Source: Ichthyophis bannanicus
Taxonomy: Eukaryota > Chordata > Amphibia > Gymnophiona > Ichthyophiidae
DNA: 64,000 nucleotides
Reading direction: 5' to 3'
NCBI GenBank assembly: GCA_033557465.1
Contig: JAWIIG010000037.1
Coordinates: forward strand, 248,001 to 312,000
Shown: piece by piece, positions 33,471-42,681 of the stretch
Numbering within the stretch: the first letter of the stretch is position 1
How the letters are laid out: the number at the start of each line of letters is the position of its first letter
Translations under genes and position numbers: made by a program
Notes under the pieces: model-generated
Databases searched by the model: none
Told to the model about the DNA's origin: nothing
What the model saw: only the letters and a program-made list of their open reading frames with translations

Positions 33471-35271
33471 CCTGAGGAGGCTGGACTCGCTGAGTCTGCT
33501 GAGGTTTGGGTTTTCTTTGTCTAGTCTGTTGTTGCCCCTTTTGGGGAACATATGCCTGTTGGGTGGAAGATGGATAGAACCTTTTCTTTTTAGAGAAAAA
33601 GGGTGTCTTAAAGGACTTTTTCTTAGCTGGGTTAGTAAAAAGTTTTGACAATCTATTTAAAGTTGCATAATCAGTGTCAAGCTGATTAGCTTTAGATTGC
33701 CAATCCTTGCCAAAGAGATTTTCTCCAGTGCAAGGGATATTTCCCAGCTTTTCTTGCACCCATTCTTCCAAGCTGAAGCTTGAAGCCAGGCAATACGTCG
33801 TGCCGCTATAGCTATAGCAGAAGTTCTGCTAATACATTCAAAACAGTCGAAAGTAGCATGATTCATGAACTTAGAGACATTTTGAGCATGTTTGACTAGT
33901 GATAAATAGTCTGCTCTTTTATCCTCTTGAAGGAAAGGGTTCAAAAGTTCTAAGTTTTTTGTAACCTCTTCAAGAAACATTCCTATGTATAAAATATAGG
34001 AACTAATCCTTGCTGAAAGCATGGAGGCCTGAAAACATCTACGCTCAAAGGCATCCAGTGTTCTGGACTCACGACCTGGTGGATTAGAAGAGTGTCTCTT
34101 TGTTCTCTTAATCCGTCTCACAGCAGACTCCACCACCATAGAATGGTGTGGTAGCTGAGTCTTCTGAAAACCTGGACAAGGTGGCACTCTATACATAGTG
34201 TCAAGGCGTTTAGAATGTGGGGATACTGTTAAAGGAGTTTCTCACATCCTTAACATTAGATCATACAAGATCTGATGTATAGGGAGCATAGCTGCTTCCT
34301 TTGGAGCCAAGAGGTATTGTAGAATTCTCAATTCTTCTGCCCTAGGCTCCTTTTCAGGTACTACTGTAATGGCAAGTGCCTTAGCCATATCACATACAAA
34401 ATCGTGAAAAGGCATGTCCTCAGGAGGGGACATTCTGCATTGAGGAGAAGGAGTTGAATCTTGTAAAAGTTCAGCTCTGGTACCGGTGCAGTCATCTGAA
34501 TCAGAAGACTCAAAGGGATGAAGCACCAGATTCTCCTTCAAGAGATGCCTTCGGTACCACTCGAGGTCGGTACCTGATCCCCCATGCTAGAGAATGATTC
34601 TAAACTCGGCATCAGGGGAAGTAAACCTGCTGAAGCAGGTACCGAGGGTACCGGCATCGGTACCAATAGCGATACCGGTGCCTGTGGAACGGTCTGCAGC
34701 GACTTTAGGGGTACCGAAGTAGCCAAAAGATTCGCTAGACTGCGTTGAATGGCGAGGAGCCTTTTATCCATCACCATTGCCGATGCCGGGGTGTTGGTAC
34801 CGACTGAAGCGGCAACAACCCCCAAGCATGGCACAGGTATGTCCATCGAGGCCGAAGCCTCGGGAACATCCTGGGGCCCCGATAATGCTTTGGAGCCCGA
34901 AGACTCCTGTCGGGGCTGTTTCGCAGGTGAAGAAACCTCGAGGGCAACGCCAGAGGCATCTCGATGCTTAAAGGGAGATCTACCTCTCGAGGATCAGCTA
35001 ATCTTAGATTTATGTTTAGTTACCTGAGATCGCTGGAAGAAGTAGAAGCCCTGGAGGACATCGATGCTACTGACATTGTGTCCGATGCAAACAAGGCAGC
35101 AAGTTGATTTGCTCGATTCTGAAGACTTCTTTTAGCAGCTTCCAGTAGGAGAGAGACTCCGCTGGGCAATGGTCAGGACCTAAACATTTAAGACACCAGT
35201 TATGGGTGTCTGACAGAAATTGTGCTGCCACACTTTGAACATTTCTTGAAACCAGTAGCTGGTTTCTCCAT
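33463..35271 (-). pseudogene. DIRS-3 Gag-like protein (broken)
   Basis: It starts at Met 35271 (MEKPATGFKKCSKCGSTISV). The middle is GGTACC-rich (34535-34710). The conserved core has MYRVPPCPGFQKTQLPHHSM (near 34195), DAFERRCFQASMLSARISSY, AIAARRIAWLQAS, EKLGNIPCTGENLFGKDWQ (near 33760-33705) and a Lys/Gln-rich basic tail to 33463. A stop or frame change lies near 34540, 34240 and 33770. It aligns throughout with the DIRS-5 Gag. Confidence 0.85.
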
Positions 35272-35675
35272 GTTGAAAGTAAAGAGGCCTAGTGGCCAAA
35301 ATGGCGCCAAGCACCAAGCAGGGGAAAACCCCTGACTAAAAAAAACACAAGTTCTGTGTTTTTTTTTTTTTTTTAAGAAAGAAATAAAGAAAAACACCGG
35401 CAGTACCGGTGGGCATCGAACGAAGGCAGGCGCGACCACAAAAAATAAGAAACAAAAGTAGAATTTTCTGCGGTGAAAGGGTTCACATCCTGTCGTCTCC
35501 GTGGAAAACGAAGGACTGAAGTGAGGGAGGTAGATAGGCGAGAAGGCAGCGTGCATGCGTGGATGCACGCTCCCAAAAGCGTTCCTATTGGATGCTGGGG
35601 AGTGTTCCCGCACGGGCTCCGTCGGTGCCGACGATACCCATATGTGAAGACTCATTCCTGCTTGTTCCTGGAGAT

Positions 35676-35780
35676 ATGGGTTTTATTTTACAGAGATTAA
35701 AGTTGAAATTAAAGCGATTGATGATCCCCTGAGGAAACAGCTAATGTGAAACGCAGTGGAGGCGCCTGGGGGAGGCGTTG
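35676..35780 (+). repeat. PLE-A right inverted arm, outer part, with hammerhead-like motif
   Basis: The reverse complement of window positions 1-90. It contains CTGAGGA (35729-35735), an exact CUGANGA core match, followed 12 bases later by GAAAC (35748-35752). These are two core blocks of a hammerhead ribozyme, but stem II (ACA/TGT) and stem III are weak, so if it is one it is degenerate. The outer limit of the arm is unknown because the partner extends beyond the window. Confidence 0.65.
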
Positions 35781-36461
35781 GGATCGGAGAAACGGAGGGC
35801 GAGTGGGAAGAAGTAATCAAAGCAGAAGCTAAGCATTTGATATTTACCGAGTATTGAAAAAATGGAGTGGTTAAGAAATCTGCATGATAGAGTTGGTATT
35901 TAGCATTCAACATTTGAAAAATGAAATATAAGTCCCACAAACCTTCAGTCTTGGCTATAGAAGATTATAATAGATATGAGTAGGGTGCTGGAGGTCATTG
36001 ATGCTATTCAGCACTAATGTTGGACGTATTGCAAGTCTGAAAAGAAGTGCCAAAAAAGTCTGAGACCTCTAGCAATAATAAGAACGATTCAGTAAATAAC
36101 CACAAGTGATAATGTGATTTTTTTAAAAAAACATTTTTTGATTCTATGTTGATAGACTTGAGCGTTTTTTTGCATTTGAATTTTTGGTTAGCTAATGCGG
36201 CTTTTGGCATGTGTGGCAAACCCCGGATATTCAATGCTGGAGCCACATATGACCCCAGCATTGAATATCCAGGGGCAGGGCTATGCGTTGTAGGGGTGCA
36301 TAGCCTGTCCAACTCAATATCATGCCCTAAGTTAGGCCCTAAATTTGTGTACTCTTTTCAGCAACATTCAAAAGCATAAGTGTTTTCAGCTGGACTGTAA
36401 ACTATGTAAAGGTCTTTCAAATATCGGGCCCTTTGTTTTTTTTGTATATTGGGTTCAAGAG
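35781..36461. other. Intergenic/intronic sequence with a perfect hairpin
   Basis: I found no coding sequence. The first part may still be PLE-A. The main structure is an inverted repeat of 16 perfect pairs, GGATATTCAATGCTGG (36225-36240) against its complement (36255-36270), extended by CCCC/GGGG across one bulged base, with a 14-nt loop. The rest is AT-rich without recognised repeats. Confidence 0.6.
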
Positions 36462-36910
36462 ATGAAATTAGATCTTACCTGCTAATTGTCTTTCCTTGAG
36501 CATTCTCCGGGCCAGTCCAGGGAAGGTTAGGGTTGTCAATCCCCTTTAGCAGCTGAGGACTGAAGACTTCAAGTTTTCTTGAGAGGTGAAGCCACTCCCC
36601 CTGAGGTCAACCAGCCAGTCTTCTCTTGACAAAGCAGCGAACTAGTAAAGAACTGAAAACACAAGGTTTACTTTGTAAAACTGATAATGCTCCATAGTCC
36701 CTTAGGAAAGAGGAAGCAAACAAAACAGTGCTTTTGAGGACGCGGTTGAATTTCCTTTTGTTTTATTTTTTTTTTAAATGATGCACGCCAATCTCTGAGA
36801 AAGAAACATAGAAGCCCCGATACACCCCCTTCGCACGAACACCCACATTGCGCTATGATGTCTGCTCTGCGGCAGAGGTATCCGAAAAACGAAAAAAAAG
36901 GGGTGGGACC

Positions 36911-37010
36911 CTGGACTGGCCCGGAGAATGCTCAAGGAAAGACAATTAGCAGGTAAGATCTAATTTCATCTTCCTTATCGCTTCTCCGGGCCAGTCCAGG
37001 GAAGGTTAGG
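36911..37010. repeat. DIRS-B internal complementary region
   Basis: GGTAAGATCTAATTTCAT (36952-36969) is the reverse complement of the left end. CTTCCTTATCGCTTCTCC (36970-36987) is the reverse complement of the right end. The joint defines both termini. The ICR lies just upstream of the recombinase stop codon side, as in the other copies. Confidence 0.92.
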
Positions 37011-37028
37011 GCAGTACCAAAGCAGTAC

Positions 37029-38072
37029 CTAAACTCGGGAGGGACCCGCCAGCCCCGCGATAAGAGCTGACGCCCCCACTTTCGCATCTTCCCTGGCTTG
37101 AACATCCAATCGGTAATGCTTCGTAAACGTATGCAATGAAGACCACGTCGCCGCTCTACAGATATCCACGGGAGGAACAAAAGAAAATTCCGCCCAGGAA
37201 GCCGCTTGAGCTCGAGTGGAATGAGCTTTCAGCCCAGCTGGGGGAGAGCGACCTCCGACCTGGTAAGCTGCCACAATAGGGCAGCGTACCCAACAAGCAA
37301 TCGTAGACTTCGACGACGCCTGCCCTTTATTGGGCCCAGCATACTGGACAAACAATCTGTCTGTTTTTCGAAAGGGCTCCGAGACCCTAAGGTACGCCTT
37401 TAAGACCCGACCAAGATCCAACTTTCTGAGAGCTCGGTCAATCGGAGAACTTGACAAATTCGAAAAAATGGATAAGGCCACAGACTGAAAAACAGACAGC
37501 ACTTTCGGCAAAAAAGAAGGGACCGTACGCAGTAACACTCGTTCAGGGAGAAATTGCAGATAAGGTTCCCGACAAGACAAGGCCTGTAAATCAGAAATCC
37601 GCCGCGCGGAACATAAGGCCACCAGAAAAGCCGTCTTCCAGGAACACTCCCGCGAAGACCGCGAGGAAACCGACGCCAATGGCGATCTCGAAAACGCCTC
37701 CAAAACGACATTCAAATCCCATGGAGGCACTATCTGGCGCAGTGGAGGACGAAGAATCTTAGCCGCCCGAAAAAATCTTTGCACATCTGGATGCATCGAT
37801 AGCCGGCAGTTTTGCACCAATCCTCTAAAACATGCTAGCGCTGCCACATGAACTTTAAGGGTATTCAGCGCCAAACCTTTATCCAAACCCTCCTGGAGAA
37901 ATAAAAGCAATTGAGGCAAGTTAGACGAACGAGGAAGAACATCGCGCCGTCCACACCAATCCTCGAAGAGCCGCCATATCCGAACATACGCAAGGGAAGT
38001 CCCTGGCCTCCTAGATCTAAGTAAGGTAGCCACGATGGAGCTCGCATAACCTTTGCGTCTTAAGCGCGCCAT
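37029..38072 (-). CDS. DIRS-B tyrosine recombinase (intact)
   Basis: An open frame of 348 codons from Met 38072 (MARLRRKGYASSIVATLL); the same frame stays open upstream to 39875, overlapping RT/RH in another frame, so the true start may be earlier. The N-terminal core-binding part has SLAYVRIWRLFEDWCGRRD and ALNTLKVHVAALACFRGLV. The catalytic domain has the first Arg in LCSARRISDLQAL (near 37620), His/Arg in KAHSTRAQAAS (near 37215), and the nucleophile Tyr in HTFTKHYRLDVQ (near 37125). All expected residues of the R...H-x-x-R...Y set are present. The enzyme integrates circular element DNA by strand exchange, which leaves no target duplication. Confidence 0.92.
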   Translation of the reverse strand: MARLRRKGYASSIVATLLRSRRPGTSLAYVRIWRLFEDWCGRRDVLPRSSNLPQLLLFLQEGLDKGLALNTLKVHVAALACFRGLVQNCRLSMHPDVQRFFRAAKILRPPLRQIVPPWDLNVVLEAFSRSPLASVSSRSSRECSWKTAFLVALCSARRISDLQALSCREPYLQFLPERVLLRTVPSFLPKVLSVFQSVALSIFSNLSSSPIDRALRKLDLGRVLKAYLRVSEPFRKTDRLFVQYAGPNKGQASSKSTIACWVRCPIVAAYQVGGRSPPAGLKAHSTRAQAASWAEFSFVPPVDICRAATWSSLHTFTKHYRLDVQAREDAKVGASALIAGLAGPSRV

Positions 38073-38161
38073 CTCAAGAGCCAAGCCGTAAGCAATAAGC
38101 GATCCACCTGTGGCATGAGCACCGGTCCCTGATTTAAGAGATTGATCCGGACCGGAAGACG

Positions 38162-40198
38162 TCAAGGAGGAGCTATCAGGAGTCGAATCAGATCGGCATA
38201 CCAAGGACGTCGAGGCCAATCTGGCGCAATCAGAATCACCGAACCCCGGTGTCCCGCTATGCATTGAATAACGCGACTCAACATTGGCCAAGGAGGGAAA
38301 ACGTACAAGAGAGTGTCCACCGGCCATGGCTGAACCAGAGCATCTAGCCCCTCTGACATGCGTTCCCTGTGTCTGCTGAAAAAGCGGTTCGCCTTGGCAT
38401 TGCTGAAAGTCGCCATTAAATCCATAACTGGTTGTCCCCACCGTAAGGTCAGCTCGTGAAAAACTGCTACATTCAACTCCCACTCTCCGGGATCGAGGAC
38501 ATTGCGACTGAGATAATCGGCCTGAACGTTCTCTTTGCCAGCCACGTGAGCAGCTGACAACGCCAGGAGACGGCCCTCTGCCCAAGTCATCAACTCCTGA
38601 CATTCGGTGAGGAGAGAGGAACTCTTGGTCCCCCCCTGCCGATTGATATATGCCACTGTTACGGCATTGTCGGAGAACAACCGGACTGCAGTCCCCTTTA
38701 GCAGGGCTTCGAAGTGCTGAAGGGCGAGCCGAGCAGCGCGTAGCTCTAGTCTGTTGATCGACCACGAGCTCTCCTCCGGAGACCAAGATCCTTGAGCGAG
38801 CTGCGACTGACAATGTGCTCCCCAGCCTGCGAGACTGGCATCTGTGGTGACTAAAACCCACGAGGGCTCCTGCAAAGGAACGCCTGCTCTGAGATGGACA
38901 GGGTTCAACCACCACTCTAGACTTTGTCTCACCAGCTCCGGACAAAGCAGGCGCTGTGATAGAGGATGAAGCTGCGGCGACCATCGGGAAAGCAACACCT
39001 GTTGTAAGGGCTGCATGTGAGCCTTGGCCCACGGAACCAGATCCAAGGACGCCGCCATGGAGCCCAAGAGTTGTAAGTACGTCCACGCCGACGGAGCCGG
39101 AATTCGCAAAAATGCCTGCACCTGCTGCAAAATCTTGTTCACTCTGATCTCGGGCAAGAAAACTGCACCTCGAGCCGTGTCGAAGAAGGCCCCTAGATAA
39201 GTCAGTTGCCTTATTGGCTGTAAATGACTTTTGGCCTGATTTATGATCCAACCTAGCTGCTCCAAAAGTTGAACAACTCGAGCCGTTGCTGCTACGGAGG
39301 CCAAATGAGATTCGGCCCTGATAAGCCAATCGTCTAGATACGGATGAACACGGATCCCTTCCTTCCGCAGCGCCGCTGCTACCACTACCATGAGCTTTGT
39401 GAAGGTCCGCGGAGCCGTGGCAAGTCCAAACGGCAACGCTCGAAACTGGAAATGACCCATAGGCAGGGCAAAACGTAAAAATTGTTGATGAGATGGCCTG
39501 ATGGGAATGTGAAGATAGGCCTCCGTGAGATCTATGGACGAGAGGAATTCTCCGGGACGCACTGCCCGAATCACGGTACGCAATGTTTCCATGCGAAAAT
39601 GAGGCACCCGCAAAGCACGGTTGACGCCCTTGAGATCGAGTACCGGTCGAAAAGAACCTTCCTTTTTGGGAACTACGAAATAGATCGAGTATCGACCGCG
39701 ACCGTATTGGTCTCGAGGCACGGGGACTATCGCCCGAAGCTGCAAGAGGCGAAAAAGCGTGTCTGAGATGGCCTGCGCCTTTAGTCCCGGCGCACAGGGA
39801 GACATTACAAAGGTGGGCGACAAAGGGCAAGCGAAATCCAGCGCATACCCTCTTTGAATTATCTCTAATACCCATTTGTCTGCAGTAATTGCGGTCCAGG
39901 CTGCTAGAAAATCCTGCAGGCGCCCCCCTACAGGCACCGACGCCTGGACCAGCACACCTTCATTGTGGCTTCTTAGCTGAGGACTGAGAAGCACTGAAGT
40001 AAGACCTGCCGAAACCTCTGGCTCCTCGAAAGGACTGACCGCGAAACCCCGCACGGCCTCTGGAATAGGGAGCAAAGCGCGCTCCTCGGAATCTACGGGC
40101 GTCTCGACCGGAGCCTCAGAGACTTCCTGCGCCTCGTCCGAGCTTGGGCTTATCTTCTGGCAAACGCCCTCCTTTAGAGTCACCCAGATCTTTAACAA
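38162..40198 (-). CDS. DIRS-B reverse transcriptase/RNase H (intact)
   Basis: A 678-codon open frame. RT motifs are IYFVVPKKEGSFRPVLDLKG (residues about 172-191), LSSIDLTEAYLHIPI (219-233), RALPFGLATAPRTFTKLMVV (253-272) and the active site YLDDWLIRAE (287-296). RNase H follows with TTDASLAGWGAH (451-462), INRLELRAARLALQ (481-494), LFSDNAVTVAYINRQGG (507-523) and ENVQADYLSR (556-565), giving the D-E-D-D acidic set. Met 40198 lies inside the Gag end, so expression may involve overlap or frameshifting rather than a separate start. It makes element DNA from RNA. Confidence 0.93.
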   Translation of the reverse strand: MLKIWVTLKEGVCQKISPSSDEAQEVSEAPVETPVDSEERALLPIPEAVRGFAVSPFEEPEVSAGLTSVLLSPQLRSHNEGVLVQASVPVGGRLQDFLAAWTAITADKWVLEIIQRGYALDFACPLSPTFVMSPCAPGLKAQAISDTLFRLLQLRAIVPVPRDQYGRGRYSIYFVVPKKEGSFRPVLDLKGVNRALRVPHFRMETLRTVIRAVRPGEFLSSIDLTEAYLHIPIRPSHQQFLRFALPMGHFQFRALPFGLATAPRTFTKLMVVVAAALRKEGIRVHPYLDDWLIRAESHLASVAATARVVQLLEQLGWIINQAKSHLQPIRQLTYLGAFFDTARGAVFLPEIRVNKILQQVQAFLRIPAPSAWTYLQLLGSMAASLDLVPWAKAHMQPLQQVLLSRWSPQLHPLSQRLLCPELVRQSLEWWLNPVHLRAGVPLQEPSWVLVTTDASLAGWGAHCQSQLAQGSWSPEESSWSINRLELRAARLALQHFEALLKGTAVRLFSDNAVTVAYINRQGGTKSSSLLTECQELMTWAEGRLLALSAAHVAGKENVQADYLSRNVLDPGEWELNVAVFHELTLRWGQPVMDLMATFSNAKANRFFSRHRERMSEGLDALVQPWPVDTLLYVFPPWPMLSRVIQCIAGHRGSVILIAPDWPRRPWYADLIRLLIAPP

Positions 40199-41394
40199 TC
40201 TTTTCTAACGCCTCCCCAAAAAGCAATTTTCCTTTATAAGGCAATTTGCTAAGCCGTAACTTAGATGAAACATCCGCCGACCAGTTACGCAACCATAAAA
40301 AATGCCTGGCCGCGACCAGGGAGGCCATGGTCTTGGCGGCAATCCGCAGCAGATCATAGAAGGCATCGGCCATATAAGCCGCGGCCGATTCCAATTTTGC
40401 ACTTTTCGCCCCCTGCACCGAAGCGGAACCCGCGGATACGTCTCCTTGTAGCCACCGAATGGACGCCCTAGAGACATATGCTCCACAAACAGCCGCCTGC
40501 AGAGCTAAAGCGCTAGAATCAAACGCTTGCTTGAGAAGAATTTCCAATTTTCGATCCTGTAGATCCTTAAGCACCGCCGCCCCTTCTACAGGGATAGTAG
40601 TCTTTTTGGTCACTGCCGATACTATCGCATCTACCTTGGGCATGCGTAATAAATCCTTCTCTTCCTGCGGCATGGGGTAAAGGCGAGCTAAGGCACGGCT
40701 CCCACGGAGCGTGGCCTCCGGACACTCCCATTCAGATTCAATCATCTGCTTTATCACCTTTAAACCCCTGTAATAACGGATCCTCCAAAGATTCCTGGGA
40801 TGCTGAAGGAAGCAGCAGGTGTAAGGCAGATAAGGACTGGGAAATGAGAGCTGAAAGCTCTTCCTTGCGAAAAACGCGAAAGATATTAGGGTCCTCCCCT
40901 GGTGCAATTTCACCCTCTTCTAATTCTTCCAGAGCCAGGTCCAAGCCTGCTTCCGACAGACACTCCGTTTCCCCCTGACCCAGGGGGACAGAGAGCTGTG
41001 AAGCAAAAGGGTCCAAAGGATCCCTCAAGATCTCTTTAGGCAGAGAAGGACCCTCTCCAGGATCCTCTGGCACAGAAACACCCATTGGAACTGTAGCAGA
41101 GCTTTGAAGCGTTCCCACAGGAGCAGACTGAGAAGATCTCATCAAATATGCTCTGTGCATTGCCAGGATAAATTCTGGAGAAAAGAAAGACGATATGCCT
41201 TCCTGCGCGTCAGGCAGGGGATGCGCAGGCTTCTCCTGCCGAGATACGTCCTTAGAGGACTTAGCCTTCCGTTTAGCAGGCCGGTGCTGGTCGGCCGTTG
41301 AAATGGCCGGCGCACCTAAAATAGCCGCCTTTCCCGCCTTTTCCGTGGGCAAAGACGTCTTCTCTGTATCCGAAGTCAGCTTTTCTGCCATCAC
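40116..41394 (-). pseudogene. DIRS-B Gag-like protein (one frame change)
   Basis: The first frame, 41394-40738, starts MMAEKLTSDTEKTSL and has acidic stretches (LALEELEEGEIAPGEDPNIF). The second frame (used from about 40770 to 40116) carries ARLYPMPQEEKDLLRMPKVD, AVCGAYVSRASIRWLQGD, AAAYMADAFYDLLRIAAKT and RLSKLPYKGKLLFGEALEKI. The join near 40740-40770 needs a single indel. Unlike families A and C, I see no N-terminal Cys pairs. The role as a structural/RNA-binding protein is inferred from position only. Confidence 0.82.
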
Positions 41395-42011
41395 TCCTGC
41401 CTCTAGAAATTAACCCCGAACAGAGAACAAAACTGCTGCTGGCCGCGCTACGGCTGAGGGCAGAGAAATCGCCTCTCGGTCTGATCGCGCCGGTGAAAAC
41501 GGACACTGCACAGCTACACACACTCACCCCTGACAGGAAACGCTGTAGCGCTGAGATTTCGTTCCGCTGCTAGCGGGACATGGCAAGCGCGGCTATGTCA
41601 ACGGCAGAGGAAGTACTGGGGCTCCCAGGTTCAATCTGCTCAGAGAGACGGAGATGGTTAAAAAGGCAGGCTCTACCTTATACCGTCGTGTTAACAAGTG
41701 CCCGACGTCTCTACTGTCCCTAAATAATAGGGAACGAAAATGGATTCTCAGGACTATAGAATAAAATCAGCTCTGCTAGAGCCAACTTGTACTGCCATAA
41801 AGAAAATAAATGAAATCAAGCACTATACATTCATGAGGGAGAAAGACAGAATCGATCCTCTTCAGCTGCTGAGGACTGAAAGACTGGCTGGTTGACCTCA
41901 GGGGGAGTGGCTTCACCTCTCAAGAAAACTTGAAGTCTTCAGTCCTCAGCTGCTAAAGGGGATTGACAACCCTAACCTTCCCTGGACTGGCCCGGAGAAG
42001 CGATAAGGAAG

Positions 42012-42544
42012 TTTTATCTGTTGTCTGTTGCAGCTTTCAGCATTCAGCCCTTCTAGAGGATAATTTTATGACTAGTTGTCTAATTTAAGGAACTCAAAAC
42101 ATGCCGATTTTACACCTGCGTTATAAGGAAAAGTAAGTGGATTATGGTTTATTATATTTGATATACCGCTTTTTGCAAGTATCCATTGGCCAGTTATTCA
42201 TTTGTTTAGATTTATTAGCTTAATTTAGGAGCCTAGTGCTGAAAATCAATGCTAAGTTCCTAACATTTTTCTCCAACCTAAATCCGCCCCCATTGCCACC
42301 CACTTTTTATGCTCCTAAATTTAAGTAAAGATTTAGGCACTCAGTCCTAGTTAATTTTCACAAGGTCAATATAGGGGGTATAACTCAAAGTAAGGAGCAT
42401 AAATTCTTTGAATAGGGTCCCTTGTATAATGCAAGTGCACAGATTGAGAGTTAACAGCTGTGTGAAACTATGGAGACACATCATAACCTGAAGCCAGGGT
42501 GTTGGGGAAAGAAAAAGAAAGATCATCGTTAGTTCATTACCTAC
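42012..42544 (-). other. Intron sequence of the FBXO11-like gene, with a LINE 3'-end fragment
   Basis: No exon is recognised. TTTATTATATTTGATATACCGC (42149-42170) matches the 3' end of the L2-like LINE family, also seen at 52859-52880. The part around 42225-42420 (TAGGAGCCTAGTGCT, GGAGCATAAATT) looks like an old interspersed repeat, but I cannot name it. GTAGGT at 42544-42539 (minus) begins the intron downstream of the exon. Confidence 0.6.
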
Positions 42545-42681
42545 CTCACAACAGGGTTCCCGTTGTATAAAATATAAATGCCAGCTTCTTTATTTCCATA
42601 TATCTGATTGCTACGGAGGATGCCTTTCCCATTGCCAAGGACAACAATACCTGAACGAAGGCCACTGTGTATCTTATTACA
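42545..42681 (-). CDS. FBXO11: Internal exon of an F-box protein 11-like gene
   Basis: A 137-nt minus-strand exon with an acceptor TAACTTGCAG just upstream (42691-42682) and a donor GTAGGT just downstream (42544-42539). Its frame reads CNKIHSGLRSGIVVLGNGKG, then ILRSNQIYGNKEAGIYILY and NGNPVV, ending in the first two bases (AG) of a Ser codon. This matches, from memory, the right-handed beta-helix (PbH1) repeats of vertebrate FBXO11, the substrate receptor of an SCF ubiquitin ligase. The paralogue FBXO10 has a similar fold, so FBXO11 is the better but not proven choice. No neighbouring exon is in the window. The exon has no stop and conventional splice sites, so it is probably functional. Confidence 0.88.

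Larger units (their letters stand above)
21343..35675 (-). mobile_element. DIRS-3: DIRS retrotransposon (family A), interrupted by a Tx1-type LINE
   Basis: The ends are AGCATAGTT at 21343 and CTGGAGAT at 35675, with an ICR joint at 21643/21644. The element proper is about 5.6 kb: YR at 21799-23023, RT/RH at about 22755-23241 and 31945-33470, and Gag at 33463-35271. The 8.7-kb LINE (23242-31938) splits RNase H. Removing DIRS-3 restores the PLE-A arm exactly as seen at 77-100, again without target duplication. Confidence 0.92.
1..35780 (+). mobile_element. PLE-A: Penelope-like element, split into five pieces by nested insertions
   Basis: Five separated blocks (1-1239, about 5806-6744, 14953-15024, 20431-21342, 35676 to about 35780) read in order as one Penelope-like element of roughly 3.3 kb. 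The first block has the N-terminal and early reverse-transcriptase (RT) part, the second the RT active-site half and linker, the third and fourth the two halves of a GIY-YIG endonuclease, and the last the end of an inverted arm. Positions 1-202 are the reverse complement of 21232-21342 joined to 35676 onward, so the element has inverted terminal arms, a usual Penelope arrangement. The left end lies outside the window and the outer right end is not defined. The coding frame has stops and shifts, so the copy is dead. Confidence 0.88.
36462..42011 (-). mobile_element. DIRS-B: nearly intact DIRS retrotransposon of a second family
   Basis: The 5550-bp element runs from ATGAAATTAG to GATAAGGAAG. 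The outer arms are inverted repeats of about 130 bp (36498-36635 against about 41865-41992). The ICR joint at 36969/36970 spells the reverse complements of left and right ends back to back. Minus-strand order is Gag (41394-40116), RT/RH (40198-38162), YR (38072-37029, open much further upstream). RT/RH and YR have no stops, and Gag has one frame change. Protein and end sequences differ clearly from families A and C. It is the best candidate here for a recently active copy. Confidence 0.93.

Noticed and set aside
36498..36635. Could the DIRS-B ends be inverted repeats of a DNA transposon?
   Set aside because: The interior encodes RT/RNase H and a tyrosine recombinase and has an ICR, which defines DIRS. 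No transposase was found.
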